From the NCBI GenBank assembly GCA_033439685.1, contig JAUEDM010000004.1, positions 4,216,001-4,280,000 on the forward strand: a stretch of DNA of 64,000 bases, given 5' to 3'. Origin of the DNA: Apodospora peruviana. Lineage: Eukaryota > Ascomycota > Sordariomycetes > Sordariales > Lasiosphaeriaceae. Every line of letters begins with the position of its first letter. Position 1 is the stretch's first letter. Shown here one piece after another: positions 11,801 through 25,212 of the stretch. Made by a program: the position numbers and the translations under genes. The notes beneath the pieces were generated by a model. The model was given only the letters and a program-made list of their open reading frames with translations. It searched no databases and had not been told where the DNA came from.

Positions 11801-14275
11801 GTGAACGGCGCCGATGGTATTGGTACAGGTTGGAGCACTTCGATTCCCAACTACCACCCCATGGATATTGTCCAGAACATCCGGCGTCGCATGGGCAGGC
11901 TGGATCCTGACGATCCGACCGAAGCTGAGTTCGTCCCAATGAGGCCGTGGTTTCGTGGGTGGAAAGGAGTGACCGAAGAGGAAGCACCCGGCAAATACAA
12001 GTTCAGCGGTATCGTCTATCAGGATGAGCAGAATCCGACTGAAGTCAACGTTACTGAGCTCCCCATTCGCATGTGGACCGATGACTTCAAGGCCAGACTG
12101 GAAGATATTATCCGGGGCGAGAAGACTCCTTCTTGGATCAAGGACTACAAAGAGTTCAACGATCACAAGACGGTCAACTTCATTATTCAGATGGAAGAGA
12201 AGCATATGAATGCTGCCTTGCAGGAGGGCCTGCTAGAGAGATTCAAGCTTACCAAGCCAATGTCTACCACCAACTTGGTTGCTTTCAATACTCAAGGCCA
12301 AATCCGCAAGTACGATAGCCCGGAGCAGATTTTGGAGGAGTTCTACGTCTATCGGCTGAGCATGTATGCAGAGAGAAAGGTATGTCACTATGAATGAGGA
12401 TCAGTCAAAGTCAAGCTCACTAACTGTCACGTAGGAACACTGGCTCAAAGTGTACCACGCCGACTATCGGAAGCTCAAGAACCAATACCGTTTTATTTCC
12501 GAGATCATTGAAGGGGAGCTTGTGGTCTCAAAGAAGAAGAAGGCCATCCTTGTCGATGAATTGAGGGACCGAAAGTACGAAGCCATCCCGCCAAAGAAGG
12601 ATGACAAGAAATCGAAGTCCACGGACGAAGAGCTTGGACGCGACGACCTCGAAGACGAGGACGGAGTTGCTGGTGCCCGTGACTACGACTATCTTCTCTC
12701 TGTATGTATCCTTGCTTTCAGTTGGTCAAGGAACCGTACTGACCCAACCCCATCTAGATGCCCATCTGGTCCTTGACAGTCGAACGTCTTGAGAAGCTGA
12801 AGAACCAGATTGCAGCCAAGAAGGCAGAACATGACGAGCTTGACGCTCTCAGCGAGAAGGATCTTTGGTGCAAAGATCTCGATGAGTTTGTCAAAGAGTG
12901 GGAAGAGCAGCTCAGGCTGGATGCCGAGATTCAGACCGACATTCGCAGGAGAAACCGCCGCGGATCGGAGAAGCTCGGTGTTGCTGCTGGTCGGGGTCGT
13001 AAAATCAAGGATGAAGACGACTATGAGCCGGTGAAGAAGACCAAGGTGTCTAAGGCTGTTGCTAAGGTCCCCGCGAAACCTGACACTAAGACCCAGCAGC
13101 GGTTCACCGAAAAGTTCCAAGCGAAAGTCAAGGCAAAGCCCAAGACGAGCGGATTTGGCTCTGACGGCGCGGCTGATGACTTTTCGGACGATGACTTTGC
13201 GTTGCTGGGAAAGAAGGCGGCGATGAAGAAGGAAGAGTCGGAACCGCCGGCTACGGTCATCGACATTGCGGTAAATCGTACCAAGCGTGCCGCAACCAAC
13301 AAGGCTAAGACCTACTTGATTGACGACTCCGATGAGGACTTCATGGACCTCGGGAAGCCGAGCACTTCAGAGAATGCGGCACCCGCGCCAGTCTCTGACG
13401 ACGAAGTATTATCAGATGCATTTGACGATGCGGTCGAGAAGGTTGAGGAGATGGATGTGGATGACGACTTGGAAGAAGTCCTGCCGAAGCCCACCAAGCG
13501 CGCCGCAGCAGCAAAAGCGAAGCCTGTCTACCTGGATGTCGCTGACTCGGACAGTGACGACGACAAAATGCTCGGCGATGTTGGTGCTATGGTCAAGGGC
13601 ATCGGAGCTGCGTCTGGGTCGAACAGTAATGGAGGCAGGCTAAGTTTGTTTGCGATGTCTCGACCCGATGCGGCCGATGCGGCAGCGCTTCCCAAGATCA
13701 AGACGAAGCCCTCCAAGTCTCAACTTGACTTTGACAGCCATGATGACACGAACTACGAGGCGCTCGCGATGTCATCGCCACGGAAGTCAACCAAGGGCGA
13801 CGATTTGGATGGGTTCCTCTCGGATGATGACCTCCCGGTTGTTCCTAAGCCCACCGTCGCTGCCACAAGAGTCTCGTCTCAGATCGCTCCATCAAAGCCG
13901 AAGGCCCCGTTGAGCGTGGTTCCCGCACCTGCTAAGAAGCGTGGGCGTCCTGCCGGGGCCGCAACAAAGAAAGAGACTGCTGCTCCCAAGGCGAAGCCTG
14001 TCAAGGCTGCCGCTGCTGCTAAGCCCAAACCGGTTCATCTTTCGCCCGCGGCAAAGGCGTACGCTGCCAAGAAGGCGAAGTCTAGAAAGGTCCTCAGTGA
14101 CGATGAGGACGACGATGATGATCTTGTCATGCAGGACGCGCCGCCAAGCCCTGTTGCGAAGCCCAAGGCTAGGCCAGGCCGCGCTGCTGCGGCAAAGGCT
14201 AAGCCGGTCTATAAGCTAGACAGCGATGATCAGGAAGACGACGATGATGCGTTTGCTATGTCTGAGAGCGAGTAG
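8815..14275 (+). CDS. TOP2: DNA topoisomerase II (type IIA, ATP-dependent)
   Basis: Four exons: 8815-8889, 9014-12379, 12435-12701 and 12758-14275, giving about 1,741 residues; all joins fall between codons. The enzyme passes one DNA duplex through a transient double-strand break to untangle chromosomes. Visible landmarks are the GHKL ATPase helix (ILVNAADNS, about residue 188) and GRNGYGAKLTN (about 262), the TOPRIM glutamate EGDSA (about 572) with DQDLDGSHIKG (about 649), PLRGKMLNVRDA, and the catalytic tyrosine in ASARYIHTRLSPFARR (about residue 910). The C-terminal ~450 residues are a typical non-conserved tail of alternating acidic and Lys/Ala/Pro blocks, likely carrying nuclear localisation and regulatory sites. 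An acidic and lysine-rich N-terminal extension shifts residue numbers by about 100 relative to yeast Top2. The start is the first Met of a short first exon, beginning MDSDMDDSVFDAG. Confidence 0.97.
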
Positions 14276-16467
14276 ACTTGATAATCATCGTGGCGGCGTT
14301 GATTCGGAGAAGACTTTTTGGCTGGGTTGATCGATACCATTTTCTGCTTTCATGACTCCCTTTCAGCTCTGGCTTTTCCTGGGTGGCTCGGCGGTCTGGC
14401 GTTTGTGGGATGAAGTGAGGAAGGGTTGGCAGTTTGTTCGAGTCTAGCAATCAAGGTTGATGGGAGGGAAGTTTTATTTTATTCTGTTATTCTAACTGTA
14501 GTTTTCTTTGCGTTTTTATATTAAGTTAGGCACCTTTCAAACACGTATTTGCCATATATTATCATGATCGCCTTCTATGATCCAAACAGTCTAACGAGTC
14601 CAGTGAGTCCAAGGAGAACTTGCCTTTATCTTTCTTCATGACCACGATAAACCTTCCAAAGTCGAGGAAGCACAGTCGATAGATTTCAACGCTCAATGGT
14701 TTCGTGGGAGGCTCAGTCTGGACCAGAACCCAAAGCAAAAGTTCTCCACGCACATCTGTCTTTTCGGTCTTGAAGGCCTTTGCTAGTGGCCCAACAAGTT
14801 CAAGGTCTCATCATGGCGGAAGGTTGACGGATACAATGCCATTGAAGATACAGATGGACTCTACATCACATAAAACTCGCAAGTGATGACGCTGCGTCAG
14901 TATAAATATTTCTTGAACCTGCATCTCGCAGACTGTATGGTGGCTGCCGGCGCAAGAGGGGGGGGGGGGGGGGGGTGATCATGATCCGCGTGTCCGATTA
15001 CTTGAGTGTCATCAAGAAAGACAGTATTCACGGTAGGTAGATAATCATTGTAATGGGCCATACGATACGATTACAAATGATCAAGTAAGTCACAAAGACC
15101 CTCGTCGGCGTCGTCTTTACTTGATGGAGGTACTGCTTTCCCACGGACTGTCACTAGATTTCCCAATTCGATCACGTTACGACGCCGCCAATCCAAAGAC
15201 CTCCGCGACTTCGACCCCACCAGACCGCACGCACACCCACAAAACTTGAATCAGAAGAATTTTCTCCCTCACGTCCCGAGTCGCAAAAGCCTCAAGATCG
15301 CAATGAAAAAAAATGTGTGAAAAGGCCGGTCAGACTTCCATCGACACCCACCCCGCCCGAGCGCCACGAAGGCAAGACCTCAATGGCGGGGTACAGATCA
15401 TCGCCACTCTCTATACAGTTCTCAGGGAGAAACCGCCATCTTTGCAGACAGACCGAGAGTAATAAATGGACCTCACTGTAGGGTGTCGAGGATATGCAAT
15501 CATCAACCCGGGTGGGATCTGTGGCTCCTTTAGGGAACACAAAAGAGGACGACTACTATAGAAATGATTCTCCTGTTGGTGATGATTGTGGTTAGCGATC
15601 TGTTGCATTGAGGGAGGGTATCCATCGTGGTGGTGATGGTAGTAGGAGGGGTAGCTTACTGAAGTATTGTCGACATGAAGAAAAAAGAAAATCAGGAAGA
15701 GGGAAGGGCTGCGAGGGACGCGTTTATATACCCATAGATTCTGGGAGTGGTCTGTGCGTGCGCTGGTGCGGAAAATTTCTTCGGGCCTTCGGCAGGTGAA
15801 GGTCCACCCACTCAGTGCGCCGATGGTGGACTGTGGGGCCCCGCTCCGCCAGTGGGTGGAGTTCGTTCATTTTTGGACTTGCACTTCCGCTGTGATGGAT
15901 CTCCGATCTTCAAATCTTTGGACTTTTGTGGTCAAGCCAGCCACAGAAAGGGCCCTGCGGATATCTGTAGTGGTCTTTTTGTCTTTTGTCTTTTTAAATT
16001 GTTTCGGCCCGTGTTAACGAAACCTGGACGACATTCGAAATTCAAGGTACTCCGTGGATGTGTCTTCATCGACTTTGGCAGGTTCATTGTGACAATTGGA
16101 TACCTACTGGGATGTCAGTTGCGTCTATCTGATGCAATCTCATCATCTCTGAACTTTATGTCCTGTGAAATTTTCTAGGTCACATATATGATGAGGATCG
16201 TGTGTATGGCGATGTTGAACGTTTCGAAGTCCTCAAGCTTCTCAAATTCTGGTTGTCTTCGTTGCCCAGCGCCCTCAGTTTGGCTGAGCTGCCCAGTGTT
16301 CTTCGTAATACATATCATACTTATGCGACATGTATATATTCTCTTCTGTCTCTGGCCGGAGCTGGCAACGGAGACGAGTCGACGATCATGAGTGGTGGTG
16401 TATCATCACAGGTTCTCAGACCTAACCAGCCCTAGGTTCATATCCACAAATTCACCCCTAAAAAAAC
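14276..16467. other. Intergenic, TOP2 3' flank to 5S rRNA
   Basis: About 2.2 kb with no gene I can support. It contains an uninterrupted run of 18 G at 14958-14975. Immediately before the 5S gene, CATATCC at 16439-16445 sits about 25-30 bp upstream, where dispersed fungal 5S genes are known to need a TATA-like element. Confidence 0.5.
14958..14975 (+). repeat. G18 homopolymer
   Basis: Eighteen consecutive G residues preceded by GCAAGA and followed by TGATCATGATC. Such a run can form G-quadruplex structures and is a common place for sequencing length error; the true length is uncertain. Confidence 0.8.
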
Positions 16468-16586
16468 ACATACGACCATAGGCACTGGAGAACTCGGGAT
16501 CCCGTCCGCTCTCCCCTAGATAAACCAGTGACCGCCAGACTAGTAGTTGGGTCGGTGACGACCAGCGAATCCCTGGTGTTGTATGT
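16468..16586 (+). rRNA. 5S ribosomal RNA gene (copy 1)
   Basis: The 119-nt stretch starts ACATACGACCATAGG and ends CCCTGGTGTTGTATGT; the ends pair as helix I (ACATACGAC with GTTGTATGT). It contains the near-universal fungal 5S segments ATCCCGTCCGCTCTCCC and TAGTAGTTGGGTCGGTGAC-GACCAGCGAATCCCTGG, the second carrying the internal TFIIIA/C-box region. Helix II is GGCACTGG with CCAGTG-A-CC, fully paired around a bulged A. A T5 tract follows directly (after GTC) as the Pol III stop. The gene stands alone between protein genes rather than in the rDNA array, the dispersed arrangement described for Neurospora and relatives. Confidence 0.95.
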
Positions 16587-17940
16587 CTTTTTGTCTTTTT
16601 CGTTTTTCCCCTTACCATAGGTAAGCAGTGATGTCCGTCCTAGATATCAGTCAGTTGAGTCCCCCCCCGGCCCCTTTTTGACATCTCTTATTCTTCTTTC
16701 CGTTATATCAATTCTTCTCTCATATTCGACCCAACTTGACTTTTATCCCGGTTGGTTGCCTCCTACTCTTTATTTTGTGGATGGATCCTTGGCCTACCTC
16801 CTCCTCAACTGGTATAAAGGATCTTCCCTCATCGGCCCTACCTACCTAGGTGATCAGGGAACGTCCGTCCTATCCAGATGTACGACTTTCTTTTGAAAAC
16901 CTATCTTACACCGTTCCTTTCGATATGTTTCTCTACTAATATACCTGTAACAACTAGGCAAACATCGAAATCTATACTCCGTACATCTCGATAATCCAAG
17001 TGAACAACCTTGAACAACATATATACCTACCTACCCAGTAATCCGTCGTTAACATATTACCAGCAGTCTATCTATCTCAGTCCCGCCACGCTTGTCCTCA
17101 CATAGGCTCATATATGCCAGTTCAGTCCACAAGATTCTCTTGGGTAGTCTTGACAGCTTCATGATGAGCGAGTAGCAAGCAGGTGACATGGCCTGTACAT
17201 TCACATTGTGCCAAAACGCCAACCCAAAGGCAATCATGTTCAGATCCTTCAAAATTCGGCGGCAGTCATGGCCTACTCTCGAGCAATCGACTATGCATTA
17301 GACACCGGCCATCATTACAAGCAAAGAAGCCCGAACAATAATCTGATTTTACCCAGGCAAGTATGGAAAGACAGATATCACTCCAGAGTAAAGCAGTGAT
17401 GAAGCAATTATTCTCTATTTCTGCCTAGAGACAAACTGAAGGTGCCAGGTTGCGTCAGACCCTATCATACCATATCACCCGAGAATTAGGTAAAGGAAAG
17501 GGAGGATCAAGATAAAGGGTACAAAAGCAAACAACGCCCGATTGGACAAACACGATACTCCGCAGCCTCAAAATTGGAAAGTTGAAGAAAGCTCTGCCGC
17601 CAACCACTTCTGGCACGATTCCGATCTCCTCCCTCACTATCAAACACGTTACTGCACCCCCTCGTCTCGTAATAAAAGTCCAGAGTAAAGAAACCATAAT
17701 TCTCTCCGTTGCCAGTCTCATTGCTCATTCCATCCTTTGCCAACGCGCCGCCCCCAGTTCACAGAAATTGTTGCCGGAATTTTCACCATCCGTGGGTTCG
17801 GCCAGTCCTCAGTCTAACTCGTTGATCGTGTCTATACCGTAAATCGTCGTCCAGGAGAGAGGGCCAGCCAAAAGAGTTGTAGTCGGGTGAAAAGAGTACA
17901 AGTGGCGAGGTTAAGTCGCCACGGAAGGAGATGTCACCAT
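16587..17940. other. Intergenic, 5S to reticulon 3' end
   Basis: T-rich terminator tracts follow the 5S gene (16587-16611). The remainder is AT-richer sequence with scattered TACCTA and TACTCCGTA motifs and no supported gene; its right end is the 3' flank of the minus-strand reticulon. Confidence 0.5.
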
Positions 17941-19319
17941 TTAGGCGACGATCAGGGGCTCCTGCTCACCCTTGAAGGCGGAGTCAGGGTTGAAGGTGGC
18001 GGGCTCGGAGATAGGAATGGCCGACTTGAATTCCTCCTTGGGAGCGGAGGGGAAGTCGTTCTCCTTGACCGGAGTGTGATCGGGAGGCGAGCGGGCACCC
18101 TTGATCAGGGACTGGGCCTTGGAGGTGTAGTCACCCATGTACTGCTTGGTCAACTGGGTGGCGTGCTCAGTCTGCTGCGAGGCGACAGTGCGGAGCTGCT
18201 GAGTCTGAGCGCTCACGATATCAGTAGCATGCTTGAGCTGCTCGTCGATGAGCTCCTGGTTGGAAGTGTAGATCAAGGGGACGAAGAAGAGAACGGTGGC
18301 GGAGAGCAAGGCCAGGCCCCAGTATGGAACGATCTTGACGAGGTAGTAAGAGATGAAAGCACCAACAGCGGCCTAGGATTTGTTAGCCTCCGTTCAGGGT
18401 CAGAGCTCCAAGGAGCTTGGGCATTTCCCAGAGCAGGGTGGAGACTTACGGCAATCGAAGCAGGAAGGTTCTCGGCAAACACGATACGCTGAGCCTCGAT
18501 GACGAAGAAGTTGATAAGCTCGTTAACGTCACCGATCATGGTATCCAGAGTCTCCCGCGGGACAGTGTAGTATTTCCGAGGACGGAGCTGGGTAGCGAAG
18601 CCATTGTTGACGAGAGCCTTGCCTGCAACCTCCGCAGCGATCGTGATACCGAGAACCATCCAGGTAAGCTTGAAGCCCCACCGGAGAAGATCAAGGTACC
18701 TGACCGCGAAGATGAAGGAGACCAGGGAGGCGTATGCAATACCGGAGGCACCTGAAGCAGCTTATCAGCACCACGTATTATACCTGAGACAACTCGGTCA
18801 TGCGGGGATAACATACGAGGGTTGTTCCATGATAGCAACTCGGAGAAGAACGAGTGATAGTGTGTCAACGGCTGGCCGGTAGCAGCGGGATTTGCGGGTG
18901 TCTGGCGGGACGCAGCCAGGTTAGACAGCTCGGCGGTGGTCTTTTGGTGCTGGTCCAGGACATTCTGAGCTACAGGGCCTAAGACGAGCAAAAATGTCAC
19001 ACGTTAGCTTTGTTCTGTCCGTCGGCGCCGGGGGAGGCCTGGATAATAACGATCATTTGAAAACAGAGATAAAGAAGCCGTACCATTTGCAACTGTCTCG
19101 TACGCAGCTGCGGCATCTGTAAAGAGGTCATCGTCAGTTGCTTGTCGTCGCGGCGAGCGATGATGGGAGTCACGGAGCACGAGACACTAACGCAATGTGT
19201 TAGCAAGTGTTATCTTTGGCTGGTCCAGCCAAGCTGGGGAGGGAAGCTGCATCGGCACGAACCTTACTGTTCTTGAGGGCATCCAAGTTGCCGTTGGAGG
19301 TGGCAGCGCCGTCAGCCAT
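17941..19319 (-). CDS. Reticulon-domain ER membrane-shaping protein
   Basis: Five exons on the minus strand: 19319-19268, 19116-19084, 18978-18817, 18751-18450 and 18372-17941, giving about 326 residues. Reticulons insert two long hydrophobic hairpins into the outer leaflet of the ER membrane and stabilise tubules. The domain starts near residue 75 with YHSFFSELLSWNNPRASG, followed by hairpin 1 (IAYASLVSFIFAVRYLDLLR to MVLGITIAAEVAGKAL), the hydrophilic loop (LRPRKYYTVPRETLDTMIGD) and hairpin 2 (AAVGAFISYYLVKIVPYWG to LLSATVLFFVPLIYTSNQ). The C-terminal tail forms a Gln/His/Ala-rich amphipathic helix, then a Pro/Ser segment. Start MADGAATSNGNLDALKN was chosen because it joins in frame through a 33-nt second exon to AAAAYETVANGPVAQNVLDQ. 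The N-terminal exon joins are the least certain part. Confidence 0.92.
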
Positions 19320-21814
19320 TGTGAAGGTATTAGATGCAACACGCGGGTGCGGATTTGTTGTTTAGCTTGTCGTCGAGACGTCGAGGAAGGGCGGGAGATA
19401 GCGAAGCTTCGGCGTCGGCGGTTGCTGTTGGCTGATTGCGAATGACGCAAGATAGATAGATGGACGATTTGATGGAAGGAAGTGGGAGCAGGCGAGACTG
19501 GAAGAGCGGAAGTTTCGGTGTCGATGGATTTAACAAAGCTTCGTTCTGCGATTTGCGTATGAAGAGTTGTGTGTTCTTTGTTGTGTGTGCAAGCAAAGGT
19601 GGAAGGTTTTTGCGTCACAGAGTGGGAAGTTTGGTTTTTACGGGGGGTGGGATAGCAGGAGCTTGGGATGAGGGTTTGAGACAAGCAGTGCACCGGCCAA
19701 TTGCCTTATTTCTCTCCTTTCCGCTGCCTGCAAAAACCTGATGACGAAAAGGAAACAGCAGGAACGGCAAGAGGAGCACTGGCCACAGGCTGGCCAGGCC
19801 CAAGCAATCCACCGTGATCGAGTCTCTGACGCTGCGGCAACCAGGGCCCACCAGACAGCGTCACCTACGAAAATGGACGCTGCTAGCTCCCTGGCACTGG
19901 CAGTTGTGAACCCTGTGTTGCAGTTCCAAAACGGCCACCCACGCATGAGCCACACACACTACCAATCCATGATCTCATCATGCCACAGCATCACCGCCGC
20001 CAGCCTATCAAGAACATTGTGGGTATTGCCGCGAACCCACCACAAGTTTGTGTCGAACTGTGTTCCATATCTTCAGCAGGCAGAAGGGAAACTTGTCTTC
20101 AAAAAGGTCACCGTTGCGCAATCGATCAAGCATTGACTAGGTCGCCTTTGAAATACATCTCGATTCATTTGAATCGACACTTCTTATGCAAGGGACAGGA
20201 GATGTCCGCAAACTGGCATTCAATGCCACCTGCCAGGCAGCCGGCCTCTCCGCCGATGCAATCATCGCTGGCGTGAGAGCAGCGTCACCAATCCACACCA
20301 CCAAAGAGCATGTGATTCGGCGCTAGTGTAGCAGCTCGGAACACCCGCCCACTGCAGCAACTCCATCAGTACCACAAAAAAGCCGGGAATTGTCCACCTC
20401 CAGAGTGACGTTTGACGTTTCCGCCGGCCGAAACTTCTATAGAAGTCTGGTATCTCCCTGCATGTCAGCCGACGCCAGTATCAGGAAAGCCGAGCGGATT
20501 ATTTCTCGCCGGTTCTGGAATTTCCATGCTTGCTTGTTGCAACACCTCATATTCCCCGGAGGATGCCTCGACGCCAGCCTCGGTGTATCCCGCAATAATG
20601 CATCGCTGCCGGTACCGAAACCTGTCTGAATCCATATCCGGCCGGCCCGACTCTTGACCAAACACAGAGCCGGGTAGAGCCGGGCAGCGCCGGAAAATGA
20701 TGTCCTGGCACTCTTTCTAACAATACTCAATAAAATCGTCCGACGAAGCCTCGTTATCCAAGCCCCGTTTCTTCTTCATACCTCTCTTCACAAAGCCCAT
20801 ACCTGGAAAGCTCAACACCAGGTATACTTGGTCAAAAATACTGACTGGTGGCAATGGCTTCAAGACGTGCGGATACCGAGCTTTGAGATAACCATGCTTT
20901 TGTATTCGTGCTAGGTAACTCAGATTGAGGAGAGAACTTGAGCAAACTTGCCTCACAGGGAATTGGCAACCTTTGAATCCTCGGATACCCGCTATACTTT
21001 CGTCAAGAGGCTCCCACTTGAGATTCCTTACTCATCTGCTGGCACTTTTGAAATCGGGAAATGTTATATCAAGGTCGAGTATACCGTGGAACATATTCAT
21101 GGATGGCTCGACCAATCTGGACCTGATACCGGTATCGATCGATGAGTTACTTATTTCTGTCAAGGATATTATTTCAAGCGAGGCCTCTTGCAGCATTCGC
21201 CCCCGGTCAAGGCCTTCGACAGGGCGTAAGCATCAAGGACTTTTTTGATACTCTCAGAGCTTCAACCGCCAGTCCGACTTGCAAAGATACTACCAGATAC
21301 ATACCAGTGAGCGGACCTGTTTATTAGGCTGCGCCCAACCGAAATGTCCTTCAGTCATCCAGCTAAGACTGGAAGGGCCGACGATTCTGGAAGCTTGGAG
21401 CAGCAATGACAGCAAGGTCAATATGTCAGACAAAGACGATCAGGACCTTAATATTGTAATGTGTTTGACATGGATCGTAAGTCATGTATATGTATGTACT
21501 CTCCCACCCTCTACTAAACATGATCTTATGTACATACATCCCGTATAACCATCAATAAACCTCCTAATCTCTCACTTTCTTTCCTCAAATGTATGTGTAT
21601 AATGTTGATCCGTGATCCGCACTCTTGCTTCCGTCGAAGCACTTTCTAAAGAAGCAAAAGCCACCCTTATCCCTCCCTCTTTTGTCCTGTCCTGCTTTCT
21701 AAAATAGGTGTGTGCTGTGTTCAACCTAGTTCAACAGATATAATGCGAAGATGGAAGATTCGTCTGTCCATCTGGTAATTCTTTACCATGATTAAAATGC
21801 CCCTTCGAAACCCA
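19320..21814. other. Intergenic between reticulon 5' end and TBC gene 3' end
   Basis: About 2.5 kb. The left part is the reticulon promoter. Around 20925-21500 several overlapping short plus-strand frames (for example KRLPLEIPYSSAGTFEIG at about 21008-21061) look faintly protein-like but carry stops and shifts and match nothing I recognise; they could be a decayed gene. The sequence at 21540-21814 is the 3' flank of the TBC gene. Confidence 0.45.
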
Positions 21815-24800
21815 TCAGCGCCTCCAGCCCCAGAAACCACCACCCGCACCACTGTTGGTGTTCGCGGGAGTAGGATTCGGAGCCTTAGCTACGGTATCGT
21901 GCGTAGCGACCGATGGCGAGCCACCAGCACCCGCACCGGCCGTTCCTGATCCTGTAAACCGGCCAAGCATGCCCATAGCAGCCGAGGCCGCCGCCGACGC
22001 GCCGTTAGCTGCTGTGGACGCCACGGTGGAATTATGGGCAGCAGTAGCACCGGACGACGCTTCACCAAGCGCTAGACCAAACGCCTTTCTCAGATTCTCG
22101 AGCTTCTGTTTAGCTTCCTCGGCTTCCTGTTTGGCCACCGCCTCTCCCGTCTTAGCCTGCGCAAGCTCGAGGAGAAGAGCGTCGTGTTCGCTAACGGGCG
22201 CAGTAAGCGGCGGAGCACCAGCCGTAACTGATTCCCGGCTATCCTTTCTCTGGATCGTCATCATGGAAGAGCTCCGTTTGTTGAAAGGCGTCGGGGCCTG
22301 CGACGGCGTCGACTTGCTGCGGCCGAGTTTGAGCTCACGAAGTCCTCCTGTTGCTACGGCCGGCGACGGTCCTGCACTGGCACCGGCTCCTATGCCTGTC
22401 GCCTGAGAAAACCAACTGCTGTTATCCTGCCCAGATAACGGCGTGTCAGAAGCCCTGGCTCTCAGCCCGTGCATCGCTTTTTCGAGACGTTGCTTCTCGG
22501 TGTGCATATTCCGCACACGCATATGACTTTCTTTGAGCTGGTCCTTGATATTTGCCACCTCTTGCTCCATCTCGTAGATCCGCCGTTGACAGTCTTGTGT
22601 CTTGGCTGTCTCGTGAGACAACTGCTCCTTCGCCCGCGCTAACTCATCCCGGAGCTGCGATTTTGTCTGTGGCATCGACGATCTCCGGCTTGCGGCAGAC
22701 TCGCCGAACCGAAGTTCGACAACGTCAAGCAGCCTCGACAGGTCTTCGGCCGTGGGTCCCAATTGTCCGTCGCCATCCGATGGATTTTCAACAGCCCCAA
22801 TTATTTCCTCGCTTCCGCCACTGCGCGATGGCGTGACTGTTTCGGGGACTGTTTTGGGGCTTGTTTTTTTCCGCAACCCGTCCAGCAGCGACCGCACGGC
22901 CTTTCGATCTTCGTCGCGGTCCTCTCGCTCCTTTTGCAATTGACTCGCTAATAACGCATGGTTCCGTTGTAGTTCGCTGAGCGCCGTGAGCAGGTCCTCG
23001 ATCTGGCTGTGTAAATATTTTTGGTCGTCCTTCGCGGCGTTCGCGCGCGCGCCGGGGGTCGTTGCGCTGTCTCGGGAGATGGAGGTCGCTTCGGTGGACG
23101 CGGAGCTGAGGACACTGGCTGCTGACGAGGTATTGGAGGAGACAGCCTCCATAGAATTGAGCGTGGAGGCTATGCTTTGCTTTGAAGTGCTCCGGCGGAG
23201 CATGCTCAGCGGTCGCGACGCGGCGATGAGGCCCGGGCTGAGGGTATTACTGCTGGAGGTCGATGGCGATGATGATGTTGATGAAAGAGCCCCCGATGCT
23301 AACGCGAACGAGGCCAATTTCGGGGTTGAGGAGGAAGCCCATAAGCGACCCAAGAAGCGGGAGGCTGCTGTAGTAACGTCCGACGCTTGTGCCGCATCTG
23401 TGCTCTTGGTTGCGCTACCAATCTTAGCTTCCCTGTACCCCTGCTCGAGAGTTGCCATGCGTTCTCTCGTGACAACATCCGAAAGATTGACAAAATCTTG
23501 AACGAATTCGTCGGCGTTGTAGTGGTAGCAATCCCAGAGACCCCGGGAAAGGAGAAGCTGCATTACATCTTCCATTTCGGTGCAGCCCAGAATGCGGGTC
23601 TGGTTCTTGCGCATGAGTGACAGCGCCACTCGCATAATGGTCTCTGACGCGCCCTCGGCGAAGATCACATCGTAGATACGAAACAACATGGGTAGGGGAC
23701 ACGTTACGGCGAAAAAGGACAAGAACCATTGTGAAACATAAGCCGGTTCAACCTGTAAATCGTCAAGATGGGCCGACAATTGTGGCAGATGCAGCCTCAG
23801 CAGCTCCCGAAATTGATAAATCCGGACGTGCAATCCGGACAGATCGGGTACGAAACAATGTCGTAGATCGTAATTCTCCATCAGTCTGGTCGGATGCATG
23901 TTAGCACTGGTGATAACCACTACCGCCAGAATGATCGGATGGATCAGACGGGTTCCATTAACTTACTTGACTAGGACGCAGAAAGCCTGCTTGTCGGGCA
24001 TGTGCATCAACAGCGGTCCAACCAGGAAAGCAAGCCCCTGGCAGTAGCCGATCTTGGTGTCGTAGAGACTGAAGCATTTCAACACTCGGCCGAGCATCCG
24101 TTGGCCGTCGCCTTCCGGGTCCCTAAACATGTCGACGCCGGGAAAGCTTCGTCCGAGATCTTTGCCGATGATGCCCTCATACGGGCTAGACTCGCCGGAG
24201 AGCCTTTCGAACATTTCCTCCAGCGTGTGGTCGCGGGCACCCGACATGCTCTGCCAGACTACACCCCGTAGCGGTGGAGGGATGCCCTTGCGGACTTTGT
24301 TTGAGAGGAGAGTAGGAAGTCGGGCGGCCGTCTGCTGTGGATCTTTGACCAATGCCATGTAAAATTCGAGTTCTGTCATCGGGGGCGGTGGCACCACCGA
24401 GTATCGAAGCGCAGAGGGTGTCGGTCCGTTGACCATCTTTCGTAGCTGTGCCATCGAGGGTGGTCTCGGTTGGCGACCAGGCAATTCCTGCTTCTTCTCG
24501 ACGATCTGGACCTTGGCGCTCTTTGGGTTCGTTGCGATCTTAGCATTCTCCTGCTCGAGCTTGGCTAGCAGCAAGGCCGTAGACTAGACACGAAGAGAGC
24601 TGTTAGTATCAGCCGCAAAAGCATAGGAAAAGGACACTGAATCCCAGGTACTAAACGCACCTGATCCGAGTCCTGATCTTTCGATTCCTGGTCCTCCGTC
24701 TTCTGGAGCTGGTCCCAGTTCACATCCTCCGATCTAGCACTTGACCGTGTTGGACTGTTGTCTGCGTCGTCTTCCTCCCCTTCCTCATCTTCTTCATCGT

Positions 24801-25212
24801 CCATTTGCTCAAGCTCCTGTTGTAGGCTCTTACCCTGCTCTGAAGCTGGGGTTCCGGCCTCAGAATCCTCGGAGCCTCTATCTTCGTCATCTTCGCCACT
24901 CTCGGTAATGGCGTCCTCGGTCGGAGTATCATCGGGGCCGTATATACTTTTCCGGGAAGGGAGGGCGGCAGAGGGCACGGTGGTGTTCACATGGAGGGAC
25001 CGGGGTTCCGAGAGGCGAACCGTAACGAGGGAGTCGTGGTCCATGGCCCTTTTCCTGCCGTCTGTCGCTACTGGTGATGAATTTGTTCGTCCGGAGGCGC
25101 CATCGCTCGACACCGACGTAGATTCGGAGGGTTTCTGTGCATGTTGAATAAGTATCCCTTGCTGGTCGAGCTCCATTACGAAGCCCAGACCTCGGGGGGT
25201 CGTTGTGTACAA
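21815..25212 (-). CDS. TBC-domain Rab GTPase-activating protein, Gyp5-like
   Basis: Three exons on the minus strand: 25212-24661, 24583-23967 and 23885-21815, about 1,079 residues. TBC proteins switch off Rab GTPases; Gyp5 acts on Sec4/Ypt1 in ER-to-Golgi and exocytic traffic. The TBC domain (about residues 275-500) shows the entry motif GIPPPLRGVVWQ, the catalytic arginine-finger motif IGKDLGRSFPG and the glutamine-finger motif IGYCQG, then the LMENYDLRHCFVPDLSGLHV segment created by the second splice. N-terminal to it lies a strongly acidic Glu/Asp tract; C-terminal to it is a Ser-rich region, a predicted coiled coil (SQLRDELARAKEQLSHE and following) and a Gly/Ala-rich end finishing GGGFWGWRR. 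The start at MYTTTPRGLGFVM is the first Met of the open frame; MELDQQ thirteen residues in, or an unseen upstream exon, are alternatives. Confidence 0.92.

Noticed and set aside
11282..12205. 307-codon minus-strand frame
   Set aside because: Antisense shadow of the TOP2 catalytic core; the sense frame carries all family motifs.
20925..21548. Cluster of short plus-strand frames that could be a spliced or decayed gene
   Set aside because: Fragments in different frames look mildly protein-like, but I could not join them with consistent splice sites or match a family.
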